Positions 51,317 through 58,451 of a stretch of 64,000 nucleotides of DNA are shown here, piece after piece (the stretch's first letter is position 1; the number at the start of each line of letters is the position of its first letter). The position numbers and the translations under genes are program-made. Source of the DNA: an uncultured Prevotellaceae bacterium (lineage in GTDB: Bacteria; Bacteroidota; Bacteroidia; Bacteroidales; Bacteroidaceae); NCBI GenBank assembly GCA_902774815.1, contig CACYJV010000005.1, positions 62,001 through 126,000 on the forward strand, given 5' to 3'. The notes under the pieces were generated by a model. It worked only from the letters and a program-made list of their open reading frames with translations. It was not told the DNA's origin and ran no database searches.

Positions 51317-51324
51317 AATTTTGC
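51317..51324 (+). promoter_or_regulatory. -7 box of terC
   Basis: TAATTTTG followed by CAGC, about 47 bases before the ATG at 51371; the -33 match is weak. Confidence 0.5.
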
Positions 51325-51370
51325 AGCGAAATTCAAGACATGGACAAAGTCCAATAAGCGCTTTTAGACA

Positions 51371-52354
51371 ATGCATTCAGAACTGATACCCCTATGGGGT
51401 TGGATATTATTCTACGCACTGGTACTGCTTATGCTGGCCATCGACCTGAAAGCCTTCGGGCGAAAAGGGCAGCACGAAGTGAGCATTGGTGAGGCGCTGC
51501 GCATGACGTGCGTTTGGATAGCCGTTTCGCTGTTGTTCTGCGTCGGCATCTACTTTTTCTACCCCGTCGAACCTGAACAGAAGGCCCTGGAGTTCCTCTC
51601 GGGCTACCTCATCGAGAAATCGCTGTCGGTGGATAACCTGTTTGTGTTCCTCATGCTCTTCACATTCTTCGGCGTAGAGCGAAAGTATCAGCACGAGGTG
51701 CTCTTCTGGGGCATCATCGGAGCATTGGTGCTGCGCAGCTTCTTCATCTTCCTCGGTGCTGCCGTGGTGTCGCGTTTCGAATGGGTGCTGGCGCTGTTTG
51801 GCGTATTCCTGCTCTACAGCGGCGCGAAAATGTTCACCCACGACGAGGAAGCACAACCAGACCCGTCGCGCAATATCTTCGTAAAAATCTTCCGGAAATT
51901 CTTCCCCGTCACCAACGAGATGCACGGTGGGGATTTCTTTATCAGAGAACAACTTCCGACGGCTGGCGGCAAGCATCATTCGACGATTCTCAAGGCCACC
52001 CCACTTTTTGTGGCGCTCATTGTCATTGAAACCAGCGATGTGGCTTTCGCCGTCGACTCCATTCCTGCCGTGTTCTCCGTGACGCAGGACCCCTTCATCG
52101 TACTCACGAGCAACATTTTCGCTATCCTTGGCCTGCGTGCCCTTTATTTTGCACTGGCCGCCATAGCGAAATACTTCTCCTACTTGAAATATGGTTTGGG
52201 AATCGTCTTGATTTTTGTCGGTGTGAAATTGCTATTGCACTGCAACATTCCCTTCCTACCCCACTTCGAGTTTGGCACGGGATGGAGCCTGCTGTTCATC
52301 TTCATCACCATCACTGCCAGCATCTTGCTCTCAGTAGTCAAGCAACGGAAGTAA
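51371..52354 (+). CDS. TerC/Alx-family membrane protein
   Basis: A 327-residue inner-membrane protein with about nine helices. The TerC signature is clear: EKSLSVDNLFVFLMLFTFFGV with the conserved acidic residues, RSFFIFLGAAVVSRFEWVLALFGVFLLYSGAKMF, and TPLFVALIVIETSDVAFAVDSIPAVFSVTQDPFIVLTSNIFAILGLRALYF. Members of this family (Alx, MeeF) export manganese or load metals onto secreted enzymes. Tail-to-tail with the EamA gene, with no base between the two stop codons. Confidence 0.92.
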   Translation: MHSELIPLWGWILFYALVLLMLAIDLKAFGRKGQHEVSIGEALRMTCVWIAVSLLFCVGIYFFYPVEPEQKALEFLSGYLIEKSLSVDNLFVFLMLFTFFGVERKYQHEVLFWGIIGALVLRSFFIFLGAAVVSRFEWVLALFGVFLLYSGAKMFTHDEEAQPDPSRNIFVKIFRKFFPVTNEMHGGDFFIREQLPTAGGKHHSTILKATPLFVALIVIETSDVAFAVDSIPAVFSVTQDPFIVLTSNIFAILGLRALYFALAAIAKYFSYLKYGLGIVLIFVGVKLLLHCNIPFLPHFEFGTGWSLLFIFITITASILLSVVKQRK

Positions 52355-53305
52355 TCAAAGCAGGAAAAACAGCGAAACACCCACACATGAGATAACTGCG
52401 CCCAGTACGGCACGCATCGTGATGGGCTGATGGAAGAGCCAGCGCGAAGGCAACAGGATGAGCACTGGTGTCATTGCCATGAGCGTTGAGGCGATGCCTG
52501 CAGCAGTGTATTGCAGGGCGGTGAGCGACAGCCCGACACCAATGAAAGGACCGGAGAACACCGTCGTAATCATGGCCAGCATGGCACGACGATCGCCGAC
52601 GACGCCCCAAAAGGTTCGGCCATCGCCGCCTTTCAATGCGTGGTTGCGCAGCCAAAGCCATGCTGAGTAGCACACGAGGCCAGCCATGCAACGAATGAGG
52701 TTGCTGCCAAATGGCAACACGCCCTCAACGTTGGCCAACTGCTCGGCAGGAATATTTGCGACATAGTGGTCAAGTCCTATTTTGCTGAGCACCAGTCCAA
52801 GTCCCTGTCCCAAGGCGGCTCCAAGTCCGAAGAGGATGCCTCGTCGCGGCAACGGATTGCCATCTTCGGTTCCGCGGCTGTCGGTAACAGCCACACCGAT
52901 GCCCCCAAGGGTAATCGCCATGGCCAACAGGGCATGCCAGGAGAGCGTCTGTCCTATCATCGTCCAGGCAAAGAACGCCGTGAAGGCTGGCGCCAAGGTC
53001 ATGAAAAGTTGCCCGAAGCGCGAACCTATGGTCAGATAGCTGTTGAACAAGCACCAATCGCCAAGGAAATAGCCCACAAAACCACTCGCCAAAAGCCATG
53101 CCCAGGCCTCCCATCCGGCATTCAGCGGCAATGCCTGACCGGTGGTCGCCCACATGAGCAGCATCGACAAGAGCAACGCCAGCAGCATGCGCCATACGTT
53201 CAGCACGTAGACGCCCATACGCTTACTGGCAATCTCAGCTGTCAAGGCCGATAGCGTCCACAGACATGCAACGATCAGCGAGATGAATTCTCCTATGTAG
53301 TTCAT
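52355..53305 (-). CDS. EamA/DMT-family transporter
   Basis: A 316-residue inner-membrane protein with ten predicted helices in two EamA repeats (about residues 1-135 and 150-316), for example FISLIVACLWTLSALTAEIASKR, LFMTLAPAFTAFFAWTMIGQ and VVFSGPFIGVGLSLTALQYTAAGIASTLMAMTPVLILLPSRW. Such carriers export metabolites or amino acids; substrate unknown. It is read towards terC, so the two genes may interfere with each other's transcript ends. Confidence 0.88.
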   Translation of the reverse strand: MNYIGEFISLIVACLWTLSALTAEIASKRMGVYVLNVWRMLLALLLSMLLMWATTGQALPLNAGWEAWAWLLASGFVGYFLGDWCLFNSYLTIGSRFGQLFMTLAPAFTAFFAWTMIGQTLSWHALLAMAITLGGIGVAVTDSRGTEDGNPLPRRGILFGLGAALGQGLGLVLSKIGLDHYVANIPAEQLANVEGVLPFGSNLIRCMAGLVCYSAWLWLRNHALKGGDGRTFWGVVGDRRAMLAMITTVFSGPFIGVGLSLTALQYTAAGIASTLMAMTPVLILLPSRWLFHQPITMRAVLGAVISCVGVSLFFLL

Positions 53306-53452
53306 TGATTTTTTATCCTGGTTTCTACAACCTCTATGGTTAATGGGTGCAAAGGTATGAAAAAATTGAGAGAATGGAAAGCGTTTTTCTATAAAATATG
53401 AAGCCGCGGTGGAAATAACGAGGTGATGACAAAAAGAAAAGTGTGCGCCGCC

Positions 53453-53908
53453 CTAAGGCAACGCACACGAATACTTGTCGAGCCACATGTCGCGATAGGA
53501 GCGCAACGCACGGCGCTCCCAACCGCTCATCTCGGGATGGCCCAGCCGGCGCCAAAGGGCATCGATGCGGCGCCCCAGTTCGCGGCATTCGTCCATCGAG
53601 ACGACAGAGCAGAACGACACATGATAGGGCGACCAACTCGGTGCCAGCGGCTCATAGACCCAGCCGTAATCGACGGCCTCTATCATACGGACGGTGCTCG
53701 TCCAGACGCGTAGCGCATGCCGCGGATAGCCCGCCCCTTCGCAAAGTTCGCCCAGCAGCAGGGCTTTCTGCGCCTTCACACGCGGATTCTTCGCACAGCG
53801 AATGGCATGAAGGCCACGATGAACCACTTCGCCCAGCAACTGGGCGTCCATACTCACCACACCCCTGTCTGGAGTGCATCTGCAAACACAAAGATAATAC
53901 TTGGTCAT
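53453..53908 (-). CDS. Hypothetical protein
   Basis: A 151-residue protein starting MTKYYLCVCRCTPDRGV. It is rich in Arg, Cys and Trp, with helical runs (VVHRGLHAIRCAKNPRVKAQKALLLGELCEGAG; ELGRRIDALWRRLGHPEMSGWERRALRSYRDMWL). No signal peptide, membrane segment or known motif is seen. The frame continues 56 codons further upstream, but that part crosses an inverted repeat, so 53908 is preferred. I do not recognise the family. It lies alone between the EamA gene and the GH89 gene. Confidence 0.5.
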   Translation of the reverse strand: MTKYYLCVCRCTPDRGVVSMDAQLLGEVVHRGLHAIRCAKNPRVKAQKALLLGELCEGAGYPRHALRVWTSTVRMIEAVDYGWVYEPLAPSWSPYHVSFCSVVSMDECRELGRRIDALWRRLGHPEMSGWERRALRSYRDMWLDKYSCALP

Positions 53909-53972
53909 TTGCCTGAAAAGATTACAATAAATGAAAGAACACTTGTTTGAACTCTTCAGGACTGTGTACACA

Positions 53973-54039
53973 AAAAGATACGACAATCCCTCCGAGTGCC
54001 ACATGGCGTGGCCCGCATTGAGTTCTTGTCGTATCTTTT
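53973..54039. repeat. Inverted repeat with exact 14-bp arms
   Basis: AAAAGATACGACAA (53973-53986) and TTGTCGTATCTTTT (54026-54039), with an inner GCCAC-ATGGC-GTGGC hairpin. It lies between the divergent orphan and GH89 genes. The arm ends resemble the TCGTATCTTT end of the promoter element, but the rest differs. Confidence 0.75.
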
Positions 54040-54116
54040 CGGCGGCAAAATTACAAACTTTCCCAGTTACCGCCAAATGTTTTGGAGAAAATTATAGCGG
54101 AATGCAAAATATTTTG

Positions 54117-54124
54117 TACCTTTG
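54117..54124 (+). promoter_or_regulatory. -7 box of the GH89 gene
   Basis: TACCTTTG, 30 bases before the ATG at 54155. No good -33 match. Confidence 0.5.
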
Positions 54125-54154
54125 TCCACAGAAAACAAGAAAAAACTATCCATC

Positions 54155-56431
54155 ATGAAACACTTACTGCTGACAGTATTCACCATGCTTGCCCTCTCAA
54201 TGCAGGCATCACCCGCTACAGAACTATTGGAGCGCATTGACAAAGGTGCATCGAAGAAATTCAAGATTGAACTGCTGAAGAACGATGGCAAGGAGTTCTT
54301 CGAGCTCGACCAACAGGGCAAGAAGGTGGTCGTGCGTGGCCATAACTGGATTGATGTGGCCGTTGGTGTGAACTGGTACCTGAAGTATTACTGCGGCATA
54401 CACCTCACGTGGAACAATCCAACGGCCAAGTTGCCCGCCACGCTGCCCCGCGTTGAGAAAAAGGAGCGCCATGAGACGACGATGTCACTGCGTTACGATT
54501 TCAACTACTGCACTTTCAGCTATTCGATGGCGTTCTGGGACTGGGAACGATGGCAACAGGAGATTGACTGGATGGCACTACACGGCGTGAACCTGCCGCT
54601 GGCCGTAGTGGGCGAGGAGTGCGTATGGCGCAACCTGCTGCTCCGTCTGGGCTATTCGGAACAGGAAGTGGGCGAATTCATAGCCGGTCCTGCCTTCCTG
54701 GCCTGGTGGGAGATGAACAACCTTGAGGGTTGGGGCGGTCCGCTGCCCGCATCGTGGTATGCACAGCAGGAGGTGCTGCAGAAAAAAATCCTGAAGCGAA
54801 TGAAGGAATGGGGCATGTACCCTGTCTTGCCGGGCTACAGCGGCATGGTGCCAAGCAATGCCCGCGAGAAGCTGGGCTTGAACGTTGCCGACGGCGGTCG
54901 TTGGAACGGCTACACGCGCCCTGCATTCCTGCAACCCACTGACAAGCGTTTCCACGAGATAGCCGCCCTGTATTACGATGAACTGACCAAACTCTTCGGA
55001 CGCGCCGACTACTATTCAATGGACCCGTTCCACGAGGGTGGAAACACAGAGGGAGTTGACCTCGATGCATCCGGTAAGGCCATCATGAAAGAGATGAAAC
55101 TGGTGAACCCCAGTGCCACATGGGTGATTCAAGGCTGGCAGGAGAACCCGCGCGAGGAACTCATCCAGAACCTGAAGCAGGGCGACCTGCTCATTTTGGA
55201 CCTGTTCTCGGAGTGTCGTCCTAAGTGGGGCATCGCCTCTATCTTCCAGAACGACAAGGGCTATGGTCACCACGAGTGGCTGTTCTGCCTGCTCGAGAAT
55301 TTTGGCGGCAACGTAGGCCTGCACGGTCGCATGGACCAACTGTTGGACAACTGGGCACAGACGAAGACCAATCCGAAGGCCAGCCACCTCAAAGGCATCG
55401 GATTCACCATGGAAGGCTCGGAGAACAACCCCGTGATGTTTGAACTGATGAGCGAGTTGCCATGGAATCCCACTCCCACCGCGGAGGGGAGCGGTTCCTT
55501 TAAGGGAAGTTGGTTGCGTCAATATTGCCGCGCACGCTACGGAGTGGCTGATCCTGCCATTGAGGAGGCTTGGATGATTCTGGCAAACAGCATCTATAAC
55601 TGCCCGGCAGGCAACAACCAGCAAGGCCCTCATGAGAGTATTTTCTGTGGCCGGCCATCGCAAAACAACTACCAAGTCAGCTCTTGGTCGAAGATGTCGA
55701 ACTACTACGACCCTGACGACACACGCCGTGCAGCCCTGCTGTTTGCCTCTGTCGCCGGGAAATACTTAGGCAACGGTTCCACCCTGACTGCATCAGGGCG
55801 CAATAACTACGAGTATGACCTTGTCGACATCGTTCGCCAGGCTTTGGCCGACCAAGGACGCGTGCAGTATCAGCAGACGATGGCCGACTACAAGTCATTC
55901 CGTCGTGAACCCTTCAAGCGCGATTCGCAGCGGTTCCTCGAGATGATTCTCGATCAAGACCGTTTGCTTGGCACTCGCACGGAGTTCCGACTGGGCCGAT
56001 GGACACAGCAGGCACGCTCGCTGGGCACGACACCTGAAGAGAAAGACCAATACGAATGGAACGCCCGTGTGCAGATAACGACATGGGGAAATCGCACCTG
56101 TGCCGATGCCGGTGGCCTGCGCGACTATGCCCATAAGGAGTGGCAAGGACTGCTGAAGGACTTCTATCACATGCGCTGGGCTGCCTATTTCAAGGCGCTG
56201 AACGACCAGATGGAGGCAAAGTCGAAACCCGACATCGACAAACTGGGTAACGGACGCTACAAGGGGCTGACCACTTCCGACCTCTTCGCCCTTGCCTTGG
56301 AGCAGGACGTGAAGCTCGATTTCTACGCAATGGAGGAGCCTTGGACGTTGCAACACAATCCCTACTCGCCACAACCCGAAGGCGATGCCGCTGCTATCGC
56401 CCGCGAAATTTGCGAGAAATACCTGAAGTGA
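54155..56431 (+). CDS. Alpha-N-acetylglucosaminidase (GH89)
   Basis: A 758-residue exported enzyme similar to lysosomal NAGLU. Signal peptide MKHLLLTVFTMLALSMQAS; N-terminal domain (about 25-110: VVVRGHNWIDVAVGVNWYLKYYCGIHLTW); TIM barrel (SMAFWDWERWQQEIDWMALHGVNLPLAVVGEECVWRN, with a catalytic Glu region, and YSMDPFHEGGN); C-terminal helical domain. About ten residues (TPTAEGSGSFKG) between ELPWN and SWLRQYCRARYG are encoded by palindrome-type DNA. The enzyme removes terminal alpha-linked GlcNAc, for example from heparan-type glycans or mucin. It is followed on the same strand by an acetyltransferase gene after 70 bases. Confidence 0.93.
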   Translation: MKHLLLTVFTMLALSMQASPATELLERIDKGASKKFKIELLKNDGKEFFELDQQGKKVVVRGHNWIDVAVGVNWYLKYYCGIHLTWNNPTAKLPATLPRVEKKERHETTMSLRYDFNYCTFSYSMAFWDWERWQQEIDWMALHGVNLPLAVVGEECVWRNLLLRLGYSEQEVGEFIAGPAFLAWWEMNNLEGWGGPLPASWYAQQEVLQKKILKRMKEWGMYPVLPGYSGMVPSNAREKLGLNVADGGRWNGYTRPAFLQPTDKRFHEIAALYYDELTKLFGRADYYSMDPFHEGGNTEGVDLDASGKAIMKEMKLVNPSATWVIQGWQENPREELIQNLKQGDLLILDLFSECRPKWGIASIFQNDKGYGHHEWLFCLLENFGGNVGLHGRMDQLLDNWAQTKTNPKASHLKGIGFTMEGSENNPVMFELMSELPWNPTPTAEGSGSFKGSWLRQYCRARYGVADPAIEEAWMILANSIYNCPAGNNQQGPHESIFCGRPSQNNYQVSSWSKMSNYYDPDDTRRAALLFASVAGKYLGNGSTLTASGRNNYEYDLVDIVRQALADQGRVQYQQTMADYKSFRREPFKRDSQRFLEMILDQDRLLGTRTEFRLGRWTQQARSLGTTPEEKDQYEWNARVQITTWGNRTCADAGGLRDYAHKEWQGLLKDFYHMRWAAYFKALNDQMEAKSKPDIDKLGNGRYKGLTTSDLFALALEQDVKLDFYAMEEPWTLQHNPYSPQPEGDAAAIAREICEKYLK

Positions 56432-56501
56432 TCACCATCATCACGCATCGGCCAACGCCGAAGCCTGTGCGTGGAAAGCAAAAACTATACTATTTTTAAT
56501 A

Positions 56502-57611
56502 ATGAAAAAAGAAAAAAGCAAACGATTGGTATCGCTCGACGTGCTGCGCGGGCTGACTGTTGGCATGATGATATTGGTTAACAACGGCTATGGCGAGTCG
56601 TTCGACCAGCTGCGACACGTGAAGTGGAACGGAATGACCGTGTGCGACCTCGTGTTCCCGTTCTTCCTTTTCATGATGGGAGTCTCCACCTACCTGTCGC
56701 TGAAGAAAACGCAGTTCAAACCTACACCATACGTGCTGCGGAAAATCATTAAGCGCGCCGTATTACTGTTCCTCATCGGATTGGGCATCAACTGGTTCGA
56801 TCATGCTATTGGCGGCGATGTGCTCTGCTTCGGCCATCTGCGCATCTGGGCCGTCTTGCAACGCATCGCGCTGTGCTATCTGGTGGTGTCGCTATTGGCC
56901 GTCACCATCAACAGCAAGTATTTCATCCCGACCATTGCAGGACTACTCATTGCCTATACCCTTATCATCCTCCTCGGTAATGGCTATGCCTACGATTCAG
57001 CGACGAACGTGCTGGCACAAGTCGACCTGCACCTGTTTGGCTATGACCACCTCTATCACAAGGGGCCTGTCGATCCTGAAGGTCTTGTGAGCACGCTTCC
57101 TGCCATTGCCCACACGATGATCGGTTTCCTCTGCGGCAAACTGGTCAGCAGTAAGATTGGTCCGAATCAGAAAGTCCGCAACATTTTCATTTTTGGTGCT
57201 TTGCTTACCGTTGCCGGCTTTGCGCTGAGCCTCTGGCTGCCGCTGAACAAGCGCATCTGGAGTCCCAGTTTCGTGCTCGCCACCTGCGGTCTTGCCATGC
57301 TGTTGCTCAGCCTCATCATCAAGATAGAGCAAACTACGCCCCTCCTCCAAAGGGATGGGCAAGGAGGTGGGTCAGCTGTGGCCGTAGCCTTCCTCGTTTT
57401 TGGCATGAACCCGCTGTTCCTCTATGTACTGAGCGAACTCATGGCCATCGTATTCGGCCATTTCGGCATCAGCGAATGGCTCTTCAACAGCATCCATTCC
57501 GTCGTCAGCGCACCGAAATGGGCATCGCTCTGCTATGCCTTGACGTTCGTTTTCATCAATTGGCTTGTGGGTTACATACTCTATCGCAAGAAGATATTCA
57601 TTAAGATTTAA
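56502..57611 (+). CDS. HGSNAT/NagX-like membrane acetyltransferase (DUF5009 type)
   Basis: A 369-residue inner-membrane protein with about ten helices. RLVSLDVLRGLTVGMMILVNN and LRHVKWNGMTVCDLVFPFFLFMMG match the family of heparan-alpha-glucosaminide N-acetyltransferase; His39 (RHVKWNG) corresponds to the catalytic His of human HGSNAT. RIWAVLQRIALCYLVVSLLAV and GMNPLFLYVLSELMAI are further family marks. Between LSLIIKIE and VAFLVFGMNPLF about 18 residues (TTPLLQRDGQGGGS) are encoded by palindrome-type DNA. Human HGSNAT and NAGLU act in sequence on heparan sulfate; the neighbouring GH89 gene suggests a parallel. Confidence 0.85.
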   Translation: MKKEKSKRLVSLDVLRGLTVGMMILVNNGYGESFDQLRHVKWNGMTVCDLVFPFFLFMMGVSTYLSLKKTQFKPTPYVLRKIIKRAVLLFLIGLGINWFDHAIGGDVLCFGHLRIWAVLQRIALCYLVVSLLAVTINSKYFIPTIAGLLIAYTLIILLGNGYAYDSATNVLAQVDLHLFGYDHLYHKGPVDPEGLVSTLPAIAHTMIGFLCGKLVSSKIGPNQKVRNIFIFGALLTVAGFALSLWLPLNKRIWSPSFVLATCGLAMLLLSLIIKIEQTTPLLQRDGQGGGSAVAVAFLVFGMNPLFLYVLSELMAIVFGHFGISEWLFNSIHSVVSAPKWASLCYALTFVFINWLVGYILYRKKIFIKI

Positions 57612-57667
57612 GGAGTCGACTATATCATTTCACAAATAAACACATATTAAAAACTAAACTTTGAAAA

Positions 57668-58378
57668 ATGGGAAAAAAGATTGTTTTCGTGACTGGTGCC
57701 AATAAGGGCATCGGATTTGGAATTGCCAAGCATCTCGGCCTGAGTGGCTGGAATGTCGTTATTGGTGCTCGCGATGAGAAACGCGCAGCAAAAGCCATCG
57801 ACGAGTTGAAAAATCAGGGCGTCAATGTGCTGGGTTGGGTGAATATCGAGCTGAAGGACCTTGCTGGTATAGAGCTGGCTTCTAACGTGATGAAGGAGAA
57901 CTATCAAGAATTGACTCTGCTCGTCAACAATGCAGGCATTCCTGGCGACATGAGCGTTGATAGTGAACACACGGAAATCAGTGCTATCCGTGATACTCTC
58001 GACGTGAACTTCATCGGCACCTTTGCCCTCACCAAGGCCCTGATACCTCTGATGGCCAAGAATGGTGGTCGTATTGTGAACATTACCGTTCCTTCAGAGA
58101 TCAGTCCTTACTGGCATCCGCTGGCCTATGTCGCCAGCAAGGCCGCACAGAACGCTATGATGGGGGTGATGGCCATTGAGTTCCAACAGAACCAAACGCC
58201 TGTTGAAATCTTCTCTGTTCACCCTGGCCCTACAACCACCGACCTCAACGGCAACATGGCTCTACCAGGTTTCCACGACATTGATACCGTTGGGCAGAAG
58301 TTTGCAGAACTCATCAATGATGGTCGAAGCCATCAAGGCGAATTCATTGAACTTTATCCAATCGTCAAAGAGGACTAA
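57668..58378 (+). CDS. Short-chain dehydrogenase/reductase
   Basis: A 236-residue cytoplasmic NAD(P)-dependent oxidoreductase. Rossmann motif VTGANKGIGFGIAKHL, NNAG (LVNNAGIPGDMS) and active-site YVASKAAQ (YxxxK) with an upstream Ser in VPSEIS. It resembles carbonyl-reductase-like SDRs. The start follows 56 bases after the acetyltransferase gene, so it may belong to that transcript. Substrate unknown. Confidence 0.9.
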   Translation: MGKKIVFVTGANKGIGFGIAKHLGLSGWNVVIGARDEKRAAKAIDELKNQGVNVLGWVNIELKDLAGIELASNVMKENYQELTLLVNNAGIPGDMSVDSEHTEISAIRDTLDVNFIGTFALTKALIPLMAKNGGRIVNITVPSEISPYWHPLAYVASKAAQNAMMGVMAIEFQQNQTPVEIFSVHPGPTTTDLNGNMALPGFHDIDTVGQKFAELINDGRSHQGEFIELYPIVKED

Positions 58379-58414
58379 GCCATCGTAACACAAAGGGTCC
58401 TACCCTATATAAGG

Positions 58415-58451
58415 CTGAAGCCTGCCTTGATTATTTCAGGGCAGGCTTCAG
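58415..58451. repeat. Palindrome spanning a stop codon
   Basis: CTGAAGCCTGCC (58415-58426) and GGCAGGCTTCAG (58440-58451) are exact reverse complements. The right arm encodes the last residues of the minus-strand GH2 gene, so the palindrome lies across its stop codon. It separates the convergent SDR and GH2 genes; there is no clear T-run. Confidence 0.75.

Larger units (their letters stand above)
51069..51370. other. Intergenic region before terC
   Basis: Holds a large hairpin with T-run (51123-51194) and two promoter-like boxes (51142-51149 TAACTTTG and 51317-51324 TAATTTTG). No gene is recognised; a short transcript between the boxes is possible but not shown. Confidence 0.55.

Noticed and set aside
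54161-54472. Antisense frames opposite the GH89 signal region
   Set aside because: No independent promoter or motif; shadows of the coding strand.
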